Shown: positions 11,186 to 24,578, counted from the first letter of the stretch. The stretch is 64,000 nucleotides of DNA from Sophora flavescens (GCA_030762895.1 CM061064.1:134113402-134177401), one strand, 5' to 3'. Notes: a model not told the origin generated them from the sequence alone. Made by a program: numbers and translations.

Positions 11186-14100
11186 TCAATTCGATGACAT
11201 AGGAGGTCTTTCTAAACGGATATAATCATACATAACTCCTTGGAAAGGATTTATGGCTGTTGATTGCCTCAGATAGATGGTGTTCTTTCCTTTAACAAAA
11301 TGATCGCTCGACACATCAATGCTAAACAGCCTATGCAATCCATGAATGCCATGCCTTGCAATGGCGTTGTCTCCACCTATCAGCCCTGTTGCAAAGTGGG
11401 GTGGATAGACACTAGGGTCATTGAACCGAACCTGATGACCCATCCATTTCAGAAGTGTTAGTGAAAATAACCTACAACAATAATAAAGTAATAGGCTTAT
11501 TAAAGAAAAGCTCAGTTGTGTAAAATATACAGTAGCGTACCTGCAGGTCAGCATCAGCGGCAGATGCCAAGGCCAGTTGCAGTGTATAGTTTCCTCTAAA
11601 TATTTCATGCTGATGGTCAAATATAATCTGCCATGTTGTTGGTTGGTATGTCTTATTTCCTGTGTTTCTGCATAAATTGAAATTTAGTTAAAGCCCAACA
11701 ACACTTAACAATTAATAGTTGTTAAGCAAATCTACCTGGTAACCTGAGCGAAAAACCAATCCTTATTATACTTGTTAACACCAACAGTGTATACTAGATC
11801 ATCATTTGGATATAAATCATCATAACGTTCCCACAACCCGTATTGCCTAAACCTGTCAAAATAAGATACTTTGAATAATTGTACAAACTAACAGAAACAA
11901 CAATTATTGAAAATGGGTTTTGGACTAACTTGTCTTTGCGCTGTTCGTTGTATAATTTATTCATGAGCGTAGGATAAGGGTCTGGTACATAAAATTCTGC
12001 AGCTGAGCGATCAGGGACTCCAATTTCCCAAAGGGTTGGTCCATTTCTTGGAGGACTATAAATCAGTGAATCCAAATTGATGACTCCTCCTACATTAAAC
12101 AAGAAATTGTACAATTGATCAAGTTATAACTAATTTTGGGCTAAACCTACATGTTCTTAACTGCGAAGGATGTGACGACAATATTATGGTTGACAGGATA
12201 ACTATAACTACAACATCTTGTAATGCGTTTTGATTCTAAATCAATAGATAGTGCCACCACAAAATGGTGACATGACCACAATGGACTGCAATTGATTCAA
12301 AAATTCATCCACAAAACTTCACACCACAAGGCTACCAATTCAAATCACAATGACCGCGATGCTCAAAATCACAGTCGTCCCACCACACACACGACCATAA
12401 CCGCAATTTAACATCAAACTGACTAAGAAGTAGGAGATATTTTACCTGGAGTGATGGTAATTGTAGCATTATATCTATAATCACCAATGAAGCCAGGAAC
12501 CCATGCATACAAATTATAATCTCCAGGTACAATATTTTTTATTGTGAAGTATCCCTTGGTGTCAACTTGGGTCCAAAATTGATAGCCCTGTGAATGGAAT
12601 AGAACACAAATCCCATTTTAGGTGGCCTCAATATCCCTTTAGAGTTCAAGAAATTGAATAAATTTCACTGGCTCCAGCTTCAAATATACCTTGCTTTCTC
12701 TCTGCCATGACCCTGCATCTCCAGGCAATGCTAGGCCAACATAAGCATTATTAGCATACTGAAACCTACCTCCCTTGATGCACCTGATAAAGCATGGAAA
12801 TGAAGGAACATTAACTCCTTTTTACACATGTGAAATTGTATGAAATTAAAGAATAAAATGTAGATAATAAAGCATTAAATATACCAATCTTGGACTAGTA
12901 ATCTTCCTAATACCGTTCCTCGTTGATTGGGTTGAATGAAATCTTCTGATCGAGGAAAATCATAAGGCCAACTTTTGACTTCCTTGGATAGCTAATTGAT
13001 TAAAGAACAAAATCAAATAATGTACTATTATAAGCACTCTAATAATGCGTGATAAACAAGCACAGCTTGGTGCTGCTGGTGGTAATTATTACCTGTTGCA
13101 CAGCATCTGACCAGAGGGAGAGTGAGTCATCCGCGCTTAAAGCAGAGTTAAGGTAAACAAAAACAGGACCAAAAACCTTTTTATAAGTCTCCCCTTCTTG
13201 AAATGCCATAGTTACCTCCTTGCCAGCATAGTGGGTGCTCACAAACATCTGCACATAAATAAAATATGCAAATTTTAAGGGAAATGATTTATGTACATGT
13301 ATACTTAGATGGGTTATTGGGGTGGGGCATGCACGCTATTGTAAGAGTGTTTATTTTAAAAATAAAAAGTTTTTGGTCCAAGGGTCTTTGACCCCCCGCC
13401 CCGGTGTCCAGAGTCTTTGATCCTGACAAATCCGAGGTGCGGTCGAGAGGTAAGTAAAGTCTGGCCAAGAATTGTTGCTGCTAAGGATTGAACTCCTGTA
13501 AAGCACGAACAATTCCTCCTTAACAACAGCACATTAACCACTTGTGCACAATTGCTTGGTTATAAAAGATTTAAAATGAGAGGATGCTCTCTTTGTTTTT
13601 TTTAGGTCCTAGATGGAACTCAAGATATCCCCACAGTCGGCAGCCGTACAACTAATCATCCGAGGATGTAAACTATCAATTAAGGGGCAATTCCTCTACT
13701 CACAAATGTTTCTATTTTCATAACTAGAATTCGAACCCTAAACATATGGCTAAAGGAACCGAGCTACTAGCCATTCGGACCACTCCAATGGGTTTTACAA
13801 AACGCTCTCTTTGATTTAATGCCATAACAAATCAATGTAATGTACGGTTAAATTATACATCGAAAGTACGAATATGAGGTGAAGAACAAATTTTACAAAT
13901 CATAAGGCACAACACGATTATAATATAAGATAAAAAAATGAATATAAAACAAATATAAAAGCATAGATCCAAAATTAAAAGAGAGAAATAACAGTTTAAT
14001 AATTAATGAGTAATTGCATATATAATAAAATGTTAATATTTACCAAATATTTTTGGTATTTTCATCTATAATGGTATGAAAAAAAAAGTAACAAATTTTA

Positions 14101-17100
14101 ACTATAGTTACAACTACACAAAAGTGTCCATATAATATCATTAACTACAGTAAAACCTCTATAAGTTAATAATGTTAGGACCACGGAATTTTATTAATTT
14201 ACAGATTTATTAATTAATAAATTTATAAATTAATAATTTAATAATTTAAAATGTGTTTCCCAATTCAACAAATATAAATTTAATTACATAAAAATCAGTG
14301 TGCATTACTATTATTTACTAATATACAATGTATATGTATCATATTTCGTGAATCAATTTAAAAAAATAATAATCATTGTAATGTATATTTATGAACGAAA
14401 TAAACAAAAATGCATATTAATTTATGAAGGTTTTTTTTTTTTTTGGTTTACAATTTACGAAGGTTTAATTTTATTTTGTAGTGTCATTGCCTACTAACTA
14501 AGCGTGCATTCGTTAGAGTAGGTGGGCCAACTCCATTGACACCGTTAGACTGTTAGTGACAATTTGATGACAATAGCAAGCAATTTAATTTGTGGAACTT
14601 TTTTATGCCTAGTTTAGGCCGATTAAGATTAAAACGTTGAGTCATATAAAAAAAAATTAAAGGATTAAGATGTGGAGACTTACAGAGAGCGTGATGGGGC
14701 CAACATGAGAGGTGAGGTCCTGCTTGATAGGCCCAGCATTGCGGAACTCATTACTGGATGTTATCATCCAGAAACCCACGGGTGCATCAGAATCAAGACT
14801 AACCCATCCATGTAAAGAGTTGTCTGTGTTCTCACATGAGTATTGGTATTTGTCATCCACCTGAGTCCAACACAATCATTCATTCATTCACGGGCATTTG
14901 GAACAAAAAAATCTATGTAAGTGATGTAACCAACAAAATACAAAAAACAACCAAAAAAAATCAAACATATGCAAAAAACGAGGTACCTACCTCTCCTCTA
15001 AATTCTGGGTTAGTTGGTTTGGTTAATAGAACTGCTTCAGGGTATGCCAGGATTTGTCCTCTTTCTCTATCTCTCATCGTTGGCATGCTTCTTTGCCTGT
15101 TACCTGATATAGCCATGTAGTTGAACCTGTACCGTTGATTTTAATTAGTTACTCACAAAGTTTAAATACCTTTATTCAAAAACTAAACTATGTGAAAATT
15201 ATTCTTTTACTCTAATTTAATTTCTTGAAATATATTTCGAGATATCGGTTCACTATGGTAGTTAATTTTCACTATGCAAGTTAAATTAGAGAATTAATCT
15301 TTATAATTTCTGGAAAAAAAAAAAGAGTATATTGATAAATAAGGTGGAATGATGAGTATATTGGTATATAATTTTTTCCGGATTATTCTGATAAAAAAAA
15401 AATTCCCAGTCTATAACTCCGGAATTAGGGATCTTAACTGTATAGAAAATGCACATACGGGTCAAATTGAAATAAATCAAATCATTAAATAACTCATTTA
15501 GTGAAATTAAACTTATACGGTTAAAAAACACAAAATTATTAAATTTTAAAGGACCAATTTTTTTTATAAAAAAAAACATGAATTTTTAACGACATTAATA
15601 GTAGTTAGTAGTTTGTAAACTTAACGAGTAAGTAAAAGTACTATTGTTTATCCAAGTGGTTGAGTGCAAATGGTTAACGCACTGCTACTTAAGACGAACC
15701 GTTCGGGCTCTGCCCGAGTTCGATCCTTGGATATGCAACAACCATTAGTCAAGCTTTACTAACCGCACGGTCGACTCGGAGATTAATCTCATAGCGGGTC
15801 CAAAGGATTTAAGCCGTGAGATACTTCAAGGACTCACTCGGTCCCCATGACTAATTAGGGTGAGTATCAAACCAAAAAGTACTATTGTTTTTGGTGCTCA
15901 AAAAGTTTAGATTGATCGAAAGCAAGCCATCTTGCAAGCTCATAGAATACGACCAACCTCAGTGAGGATTTATAGTGGAATTTACATATTTTCTACCAAT
16001 AGTGGAGATTTACGAATCGAACCCAAGTCACAACTAGTATGAGCGTGGTTTAACGTTTTCTTCGGGTTACCTGTTTTTATGGAGCTTGAAAACAATCCTA
16101 ATTTGATCAACCTCCACTGCTGGCATTCCTTCAGGGCGATCAAATATTGCATATGAATAAAATCCTGAATCTCCCCTTCGCAAAATGTACCTGTATACAT
16201 AAATTTGTTTCAAGAAAGTTACAAAAATATTACTGTGCCTGTGCTCTCCAATTTTACCAAAAAAATAAAGATTTACAAACCCACCTTATGTCTATGTTTA
16301 TGGGGACACTTGAGCCATTCATAGAAGATGTCCATGTTCTTAAAAATGAAACCTCTACCAAATTTTCGTCGAATGCTATAACCGAAAAATTTGTCCCGTG
16401 GACTCTGCAGCATAGTTTCATTTCAATTATAAGTTAGTTCCTTGAACCACTTCAGCTTTAGAATTGTGCATTATATGTATATATTAGTTGTAATCATGTG
16501 TACCAGAACATCTACCTATAATTTAATTATAATTGAGAAGACAAAAATCATACCTCTGAAAGGTACCCGATTTTCCGGGTTTATTCCAAACAACGTCCAA
16601 GTACCTACAAATAAACACATTGGTTCGGTCAACTAAACTGTGACTTATGTGTCCATCTAACTTTTATGCCAACATTTAATTGATTATTTAAACCCATCCT
16701 TAATTTGATTAATTTGATATTTAGTAGGTACATACCCTCTATCTTGTTCTTCGTTTTCAGTTTCAAGTATATTGTCAATTCCATTATATGATATTCCAAG
16801 CACGTAGCCTTCAGGGGTTGACAAAGTGACGGAAACGATGCCATTGTCAAGCACCAACTGAAAAATTGAAACTCGAAGCCAATTGTAAAAGTCAAAAACC
16901 AAGTATTTGTTCAGGACCAAAAGAGAAAACATAACCAATGAGCTTTTTTTATTTAATATTTTTTGAACGAAATAACTTGTTCCAAAAGCTAGCCGGTATC
17001 ACCTGCTGATTGTTTTCTGTATTCAGCTTGACAGGATAATTGGAAGATGTTGATTTCAGGCTTTTGATCTCCCTTAAATCTCTTCTGCATATGAAAGGCG

Positions 17101-18599
17101 TGCATGGAAGGAAAAGGATTATAAAAATAATAAAAACAAAAAAATTATTATCATGGAGTAATATGGACAGTATTTAAAGGAGAAAGAATTTGAGGACAGA
17201 TAATTGAATTAAAATATAGAGACAAATGTAGATATTTCACTTTTGTTAAACGATTATTTTTATTTTTATTTTAATTTTTTGGACAGGGATTACATATGTT
17301 TCTACGACTCAAGAACTACATGGCAAGTCAAAGGTCTCATAGTTGAATTTTGAGAAATGATCTATACTCACGCCCATTTGTGAACATACAAGTAATGTGC
17401 ACAAATATAAGCTGTAAAAGAACATTATTATAGATGTGTACATAAGAAGTGTGTAAATAGCATAAATTTAGGTACATGCATGGAGTACTTCAACCATTAT
17501 TTCCATGCTTTGATCGGAAGAGGGGATTTTGTAATTATTATTGTAGCAGACCATTACTATTAATGCAGAGTTGGGGACAGAGAATGCAAATACAGAGACT
17601 TAATCTAAAAACCTAAGAGTTAATTTTTTTTCATCAGAGTTGGTATCATAGGATACAAATGTATTAATATATTCTTACTTATCAAAAAAAAAAAAAGTAT
17701 GATCGGTTTGGTTTTGAATTTTTTCTACCGCAGATGAAAAAAAACCGAATCATGAAACTTTTTTTTTTATATAAAATTACTAGACACAAGTTTAGAGACA
17801 ATGGAATTCTTGTAAGTGATTTCATTTCAAGAATCTAAAACAAACATGCCAATATATATCTGGATACTAATAGGAACATCATACTACTAAGTTCTCCTCT
17901 TTAATATATTTTGTAAAATTATCATATATATTTTTGTAAAACAATATTTTAATAAATGTAGATTAACTTTTATTTTTTTTATTTTTTTTATCAGTAATGT
18001 AGATTTACTTTGATACCTTTGACCACCTCCAATATTTTTTGGAATGCATCCCAGGATGCAAAAATCGATTCATTTCATCACCACAATGGCTAACTTAAAA
18101 AATTAATTTTCATTACCATAAAGTATCGCACACAAGTGAAAAGTAACATGAAATTCTATTCTAAAAGTTCTCATGTGAGAAAGAGAAGAAACGGGAACAC
18201 AAAAGACAAAGAAACCGTGACTCTTTTATTTTGCTTAAGCCCTTCCTCTCTCCCCCGTTTGTTTTTTAAATTACTTTTCATGGAAACAATAAAAACAATA
18301 AACAATAAGGACAACAGCATCAACATAGAATGTCTTCCCTTTTACTTTTTAGTACCCTCATCTCATGCCTCTCTCCCTTGCTTTCTTTTCTGTTCTCTCT
18401 GACACACGTAAAGACAAGCGCAAGTAAAAAAAATAAAAAAAAGCTTAAATTACTATATAACCAAAATGAGAAGCAAAGGAAAGAGAACGAACCTAAATGA
18501 TGTCTTCTCAGAACAGGCACCGAGAAAGAAGAGCTGCACAGCCATTCCAAACCACCACAGGAAGAAAACCTGTTTCCTTATCTTACCCACCACCTTCAT
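11186..18599 (-). CDS. Rhamnogalacturonan I lyase (PL4), 16 coding exons, 687 aa
   Basis: Exons: 18493-18599, 17003-17084, 16736-16857, 16554-16604, 16285-16404, 16071-16190, 14991-15126, 14684-14860, 13093-13248, 12885-12991, 12690-12783, 12446-12587, 11930-12089, 11736-11852, 11541-11667, 11186-11431. All introns are GT-AG and phases agree, giving 2064 bp. The start ATG (18599) opens a hydrophobic segment (VFFLWWFGMAVQLFFL, residues 11-26), a likely signal peptide, so the product should be secreted to the cell wall. The lyase domain is marked by ISYNGIDNIL, SGFYSYAIFDRPEG, DDKYQYSCEN, GFWMITSSNEFR and FVSTHYAGKE. A fibronectin-like domain (GDAGSW through GDYNLYAWVPGFIGDYRYNA) and a C-terminal carbohydrate-binding-like domain (GPTLWEIGVPDRSAAEFY, FATGLIGGDNAIARHGIHG) follow. 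The family cleaves the RG-I backbone between rhamnose and galacturonate by beta-elimination (EC 4.2.2.23). Length and domain order are normal and no disabling change is seen. Introns 6 and 8 carry SINEs. Confidence 0.93.
13370..13560 (-). mobile_element. tRNA-derived SINE in lyase intron 8
   Basis: Read on the minus strand it has a tRNA-like head: an A-box-like CAAGTGGTTAATGTG and a B box GAGTTCAATCC. It ends in a short A-run (TTTTT at 13371 on the plus strand). The flanks ATAAAAAG (13362-13369) and TATAAAAG (13561-13568) are an imperfect target duplication. Confidence 0.65.
13596..13803 (-). mobile_element. tRNA-derived SINE with 10-bp TSD in lyase intron 8
   Basis: Flanked by the exact duplication GCTCTCTTTG (13586-13595 and 13804-13813). 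On the minus strand it begins near an A-box-like TGGTCCGAATGG, has the B box GGTTCGAATTC and ends with eight A (13596-13603). It lies in the same orientation as the lyase gene. Confidence 0.82.
14150..14240 (+). mobile_element. MITE fragment in lyase intron 8
   Basis: CAGTAAAACCTCTATAAGTTAA followed by TTAGGACCACGGAATTTTATT resembles a widespread dicot MITE. Only about 90 bp are present and no far end was identified. Confidence 0.4.
15650..15874 (+). mobile_element. tRNA-derived SINE with 16-bp TSD in lyase intron 6
   Basis: Flanked by the perfect 16-bp repeat AAAAGTACTATTGTTT (15634-15649 and 15875-15890). Pol III signals: A box TGGTTGAGTGC at 15657-15667 and B box GAGTTCGATCC at 15716-15726. 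It ends in a TATCAAACCAAA tail. It is antisense to the lyase gene. Confidence 0.9.
17085..18492 (-). other. Lyase intron 1, no further feature
   Basis: A 1408-bp AT-rich intron between the signal-peptide exon and exon 2. It contains homopolymer A/T runs and no coding or transposon motif that I recognise. Long first introns of this kind can hold expression enhancers in plants, but nothing specific is visible. Confidence 0.5.
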
Positions 18600-20124
18600 C
18601 TCTTACCAATGGGAACCTGCAAAAACAATTAGCATATGTTCGTTTCATATATAACAACAAGGTCACTAATGAAGAAATTAAATGCCAGAATTAACTTATA
18701 TAATGTTGTTAAAATGTTAAACACTAAAGAGTACTGCCAAACTACCATACACAAGGAGAATTTTGTAAGACAGAGACAAACCTTTAGAATTACAAATGTC
18801 TTTCCTTCAGAGATCTTTTCTGAGAGTTACTGAAAAACAGAACAATGGGAGATGGAAGACCAACTGACAAAAAGCTATTAAGCTTTTTTCCCCTTGGAAT
18901 TCTCTGTGTAGTTGTGTCCCCTCTCTTTTCGTTACTAAATATTTCTCTTTGGAACATTAACGCACCATAGAAAAACGTGCTGACATTTGCATAATGACAA
19001 GTGAATGGCCTAATATATAACTGCAACTCAATGGCCAAATCTACCTTCTCTTTCATGCTTACAATATTTTTCAAGGGGGGTTGCTAATGTGTTGGGAAAC
19101 CCCTGACCCGCCCCGCAAGTTTGCACTTGTGGAAGAGTATTTTTTTAATTGATTAACAATATTTTCTACTTGATTTCCCAATCAATCATTAAAAATAATT
19201 AATTAACAATATTTTATATTTGGTTTACACATGTTTCACACTTAATAATATTTATTGTCACATAAATTGAAATTACATAAATAATAAATTAGTTATCCTT
19301 ATAAAATTTCCATACTAGATATTAAATTTATTGATAAAAAATACTCTCTTAATTAAAGAAATCTTTTCTTCAGCATAGAACATATGGTCTAGTATTGAGG
19401 GGCATAACAGTCTTCCAAAACGTATCGTTAGGACAATTTTGAATTTTTTGTTTTTTGAAGGAAAGGACAATTTTGATTTAAGAAATTATCATATGACCAT
19501 GGAAATAGTGCTAAAGTTTGACATTAGTTACCCTCTTAATAAATTTCGTATGGTTAGGTTGAATAATCTGAGTGAAAATGTTATAATATTTTTATGGGTT
19601 ATCCTAATGAATGTCCTTAGAATATTGGTTAAGAAACCCAAAAATAGTAAGAATTCTTTGGAAAACAAAGTTTTTATCTTTTCAAAATGTTAAATACACC
19701 ACTTTTCTATAAGATCTTTCTTTTATTGGTTCCTTAACCAGTGTCTTAAGAACACTCGTTAGCATTTTCTTATTTTTATATACTAAAAATATTAACAATG
19801 ACTAAAACCCAGACTTTTTATGTACTAAAAAAAAATACGTTTCTGTTAATGAAGTTGTTTGTGCTGTTATACCAAAAAGTTGACAGAAGAGATGCGATTG
19901 GTTTGGTGATAAATTGATATAAAACTTGGCACGAAGAATTTCTAGTCTAAATATAAATCCTACTAGTTAAATGTAGGCGTTTGGCTACATACCTAATCCT
20001 TAATGTCAGAAAACCATTCACATAGGACCATTAGATTATATCAAATTAATGCCGAACATATTTCTTCAGAAGCCTACATTTTCTTGGTATATAGCCTTCT
20101 TAACGCATGTATATTACAAAATTC
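18600..20124. promoter_or_regulatory. Upstream region of the lyase gene
   Basis: This must contain the lyase promoter. On the minus strand, candidate TATA boxes are GTTATATATGAAA near 18647-18658 (about 50 bp before the ATG) and GTTATATATTAGG near 19010-19022 (about 410 bp before). Neither can be preferred without transcript data. The 19080-20124 part is AT-rich and shows no recognisable gene or repeat. Confidence 0.3.
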
Positions 20125-20127
20125 TAA

Positions 20128-20969
20128 GGGCTCGTTTGGTGGTCAGGATAGGATAGAGGCGGATATGATAAGAGAACAAGATAGGAGTAGGATATGATAT
20201 GAGCAGGATAAGCTGTTATCATATCCGACGTTTGGTGTCCACCAGATAACCAACCGAACAACATTATAATTTAAGTATGAATTTTAAATTTTTAGTTTTT
20301 ATTATAAATGTTTTCATCTTTTATTAGATTTTAGTTTTTTTTATAATTTTCATTATTTAAAATTATATAAAAAGGCAAAATTATCCTTGTGATAAAATTA
20401 CATATAATTTTTTAAATTTTTTTAAATATTGTCTAACTAAAATTAATTTTTTATATTTTTAAATATTCATTTTTTGTTTTTACTTTACATATAGTTAAAT
20501 TATTAGAATACTTTTTTATATTTTAAAGTTTTTTAAAATAATGTAAAAATAACAAAATTTGCATTGTTATAAAATAAAAATAAATTTTAAAATGAATTAT
20601 TAATATTTTTATTATTTTAAATATTTATATTTTATAATACCTTTTTTGATAACCATGTTAAATTTTATTATACTTTAAATTATTATTTTATTATACTTTA
20701 ATTATTTTATGTATTATATATTTTATATTTTATTATATTTTAAATCACCCTATCCTACTTGTTACCAGGAAGAAGAAAAAAACATTATCCTATCCTGTTG
20801 AGTATTAACCCAGCCCTCCCCTCGGGATAAAATTTTAACTAGATGGACAGGATAGGATAAGTGACAGGATTGTCTTATCCTATCCTGTTGGCTTACCAAA
20901 CAACAATTTCAACAGGATATGATAGTTTATTCTATCATGTCTATCTTATCATGACCACCAAATGGACCC
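20128..20969. mobile_element. PIF/Harbinger-type MITE, TSD TAA
   Basis: Imperfect terminal inverted repeats GGGCTCGTTTGGTGGTCA and (from the right) GGGTCCATTTGGTGGTCA are flanked by TAA on both sides (20125-20127, 20970-20972). This is the TAA/TTA target typical of PIF/Harbinger. GGATAGGATA-like repeats lie near both ends. The centre (20270-20750) is extremely AT-rich and non-coding. Confidence 0.82.
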
Positions 20970-21291
20970 TAAATTGCTTCAAAATTTCATTCCCTTACTT
21001 GAAGAATACCTAAGAAGAGCCACCAAAGTTTCAGAACCCAAATTGGACAAAAAGCTAACCAAATTTCTTTGTGAAGCTAGCTAGGAAGGATCATTATTGG
21101 AACCGCCCCAATACAAACTTGGCAACCAAAATTTCTACCTTCGTGTCACTTGATACCGGATTGTGCCCGGTGAATGGCACCCACTGTTCCCTAGGGGACT
21201 TGGTTTATTTACCGAAAAACACAAAAGTTCCTCCCGTGATACCTTTTGTTCAGGTCACTGATAAACTATCAACCACTACTTTGTTGTGGAG

Positions 21292-21606
21292 TTATGATAT
21301 TTAACACTTGGGTTTGACATTTGGTGGATACCTTGATTAATTATATACAAATTTTTGGTTAATTCAGTTTATTATATGGTTAATGGATTATCTGAAGGTT
21401 ATTTTTCATAATCATATAAATATTTGGTTAATCACATGTAAATATCTGGTTAATCTAGTTCTTTATATGATTAATGGGTCATCATGAATTAACCAAATAT
21501 TCACACGTAATTAACCTTATAATGAACTGAATTAACCAAATATTTACACCGATTAACCAAGGTGTCAAAAGTTGGTGTCAACTTTTGATGTTAGAATATC
21601 ATTATT
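21292..21606. mobile_element. Fold-back MITE-like inverted repeat
   Basis: Two long arms pair over most of the element. Left arm: TATGATATTTAACA, then ACCTTGATTAA and TTTGGTTAATTCAGTTTATTAT. The right arm, read in reverse, gives ATGATATTCTAACA, ACCTTGGTTAATCG and TTTGGTTAATTCAGTTCATTAT. No coding capacity. The family is not identified and the target duplication is unclear. Confidence 0.6.
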
Positions 21607-21662
21607 TTTCTTATTTATGAGGGATGCTTCTTTATCCGGGAGGTTTTTTCTATTATAAAATA

Positions 21663-21943
21663 TTCCCTCCATACTCAATTATAAACAAAAAAGTACTTAT
21701 ACTTTTTGGACTCAAATATAAGTAAAATCCAACCAACTCAAAGTTATTTAATGTAAGTATTGCAAAAATCAAGAAAATTAACCAATCAAATCAATTCTTC
21801 ATTTACTTTTTCAGGAGCATTGCATATTCCCTAGACAATTAACTCTATTTTTTTACACAAATCAAGATAATTAAACTAACTTAACTAACTTTCTTAATAA
21901 ATGTGAATTTAGCTTTTTTGCTTATAATTTTGTCTGCAGGGAG
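21663..21943. mobile_element. Stowaway-like MITE, TSD TA
   Basis: Terminal repeats TTCCCTCCATAC and (reverse) CTCCCTGCAGAC. Inner inverted AATTATAAACAAAAAAG versus AATTATAAGCAAAAAAG. TA dinucleotides on both sides (21661-21662, 21944-21945). The 281-bp length and CTCCCTCC-type ends fit Stowaway (Tc1/mariner). Confidence 0.78.
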
Positions 21944-23004
21944 TACAGTATCTAGAACGAACACGGATAGAAAAAAGGGGACAAAAATTAGTTATGGTAT
22001 TTTTATCTTGGATAAAGACTCATTTTAATCCATGTTAATTTTCAAGGTACTCAATTTCCAATGTAAAAAATAAAAAATATATAAGACCAATCTATTTATT
22101 TTATTTTATTTTAGTTTGCACAACTTGCAGCAAATATTACATTATCGTGTGGTGTGATAATCGGCCTTCAATTTTATCTTAGACTAAACCCCCAATTTGG
22201 TCCCTGAGAAAAACACTCGGGTCTGAAATAGTCCCTAACCAAAAAAAACTATCCGTTTAGTCCTTAAGAATGTATTTCCGGGACAGATTAGTCCTTCCGT
22301 CAGTTCACCACCTTTGATCGCAGGTAAAACGCTGACGTGTCAGTTTCCTTTTGCTAAAAAACCAAAACGCATTGCCGTTCAAACTTCTTCTTCCTTTCAA
22401 ACTTCTTCTTCCTTCTTCTTCCGTTCAAACTTCTTCTTCCGTCCAAACTTCTTCCTCCTAAACTTCTTCGATGTTCCTTCTTCCTCCTCCCAAGGGAACT
22501 TCTTCTTCCTTCCAGCTTCTACGTTTCTCCTCCCGAGGGAACTGAATTTCCGTCTTCTTCCTCCAGCTTCGTTGACATTTGCTCTGCAAAGAAAGACCAC
22601 ACGAAGGAGAAGAAGTGAAGGGGTTCGCGTCTTCCAACTAACTCAAGGGTGAAGAATCGTGTGAATCAATCCGATTTCTGAAGGTAATGTTTCTTATTCT
22701 TCCCTAATCTCTATGCTTTTGGGTTTTTCGTGTTTGAAATGTGGAGAATCGAGTGTTAGGGTTTAGGGTTTGTGTTATTGCTGATTTTGGCTTTCTCATG
22801 CATGCATGGGTGGGTCTGATGTTTCTGTGGTCCCTTCTTCATTGGTTTATCCATTTTTGGATTGTTGAATGCTTATTTTACATAAAAATGTGGTCCCTTT
22901 GTCAATGTGTTGGGTGTGTGTCACGATAGTGTCGTTTGTGTGGGCCTATGTGTTGGGTGTCCCTTTAACTTCTGCTGAGTTGTTTCTTTGTTTCTTGTTT
23001 GCAG

Positions 23005-24578
23005 ATGATTACACAAATTCGCTTCTTCTTTCACCATGGAGGAAAGCTGGTTATGCAGGATGGGGTACTGAAATACATTGATTCGAGGGTCAACACCATG
23101 CGTGAAAGCCTATTATAGCCATTGGCCCAAAGTAGATAACATAACTAATAACATGTGTGAGGTCTGGAATAGCAAGATACTCAAGTACAGAGAGAAACCA
23201 ATTTTGACCATGCTGGAGGAGCTGCGATGTTATTTGATGAGGAGGCATAGTGGCCACATGAGGGTGTTGGGGTCATACAAAGGAAAAATACCACCAAGAT
23301 GTTGTGAAGAAGCTAGAAAAATGAAGCTTGAGAGCAATAAGTGGACACCTACCGGACAGGTGACCCAGACAATGATAAGTTTGAAGTTCAGAGATATGGG
23401 TCAAAGGTTGGAGTGAGCTTGAGTCAGCAGACATGCACATGCAATCAGTGGCAGCTAACTGGCATGCCTTGTGCTCATGCCATAGCAGCTATAGCCTACA
23501 AGAATGAGTGTCCTGAGGATTATGTGCATCAATGGCTGACAATGGAAGCCTTTGATGCAACATATCAGCACTGGATCCACCCAATTCCCAGCAAAGAATT
23601 TTGGTCAGAAACTGACAACCCAAAACCTGAACCACCAAAACTGAAGAGGCCTATTGGTAGGCCAAAGAAGCACAGAAGAAGGGATGTTGAATCTGAAGAA
23701 GCTCCAGGCAGCCAACAAAACAAAGTTAGGAAGAGGTATGAAGTCAGGTGCTTAAAGTGTGGAGAAGCTGGACATTATGAGAAGACTTGCAAGGGACCAG
23801 CTAGACCTGAAGTTGCTAGGAAAAGGCGTCCAAACAAGCCTATAGAGAATGCAGCACAAGAAGAGGTGCCATTGACACAATCACAGCCTCAGGAAGAAAG
23901 TGCAACACAGGTAACTAGGTGTACAAAGTTTTGGGCTGTATTTATGTGTAGTTTTCTTATGACATTTATTTTGTTTCAGACTCAGGAACCAGTTGAAGGA
24001 AACCAACAACCCATTCAAGGAACGCATACTACAGACTCTGCAATTCCACAAGAGACTAATCTGTCTCATATGAATTTTGTAAGGGACCATTTTGGCCCAC
24101 TAAACATTTTGTAAGGGACCATTTTGTCCCACGATATTTACATGTTCAAAATTCCTCACTGGTTTGATCTGTCTGATTTCAGGAAATGAGTGATCAGAGT
24201 ACACCACCGCTGCCACCGCTATAAGGCCAACACCTATCGGGCCACGTGGGACAGTTAGACCATGTGTAACTCTACCCCCTTTCACCCCAAGTCCTTCATC
24301 AAGGCAGTGGGAATACAATCAATACGACCACCACCACCTCCGATTAGGCCATACTGAGCTCCAACATATGCTCGGGGTGAGGAACTGTGTCAAATGAGAC
24401 ATTGGCGGCAGCAAGTAGTGGGATTGCGGAGAGGCTATTCAAGTTCATTCCAACACCTGGATACAGACCCACCACCACCACCACCGCAAAGATAATGGCA
24501 ACAAGAAAAAATGAAGAGGGAAGTGACACTGCAGAAGGAATTCAAAGAATGAGACAATGTTTTTTGAGTTTTCGGTAG
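23005..24578 (+). pseudogene. mudrA-like MULE transposase, catalytic core deleted
   Basis: A 5' leader intron (donor near 22683, acceptor TTTGCAG at 23004) leads into the ATG at 23005. The typical MULE N-terminus is present (FFFHHGGKLVMQDGVLKYI). At about 23090 it is joined directly to the C-terminal third (NNMCEVWNSKI, then ESNKWTPTG), so the DDE catalytic domain has been lost by internal deletion. A one-base frameshift near 23370 separates this from DPDNDKFEVQRYG. The SWIM zinc finger follows (CTCNQWQLTGMPCAHA, about 23428-23475), then an RPIGRPKKHRRR AT-hook-like stretch and a CCHC knuckle (CLKCGEAGHYEKTC, about 23750). Likely introns lie at 23911-23979 and 24079-24181. The conserved tail TLAAASSGIAERLFKFIPTP ends at 24578. 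It cannot encode an active transposase but could still bind DNA or TIRs if translated. Confidence 0.85.

Noticed and set aside
15650..15730. tRNA gene
   Set aside because: A and B boxes are present but there is no cloverleaf, and the unit has a 16-bp TSD and tail, so it is a SINE head.
22314..22652. Plus-strand Ser/Phe-rich frame
   Set aside because: Lies in the CTTCTT-rich MULE terminal repeat; the same frame recurs inverted in the other TIR.
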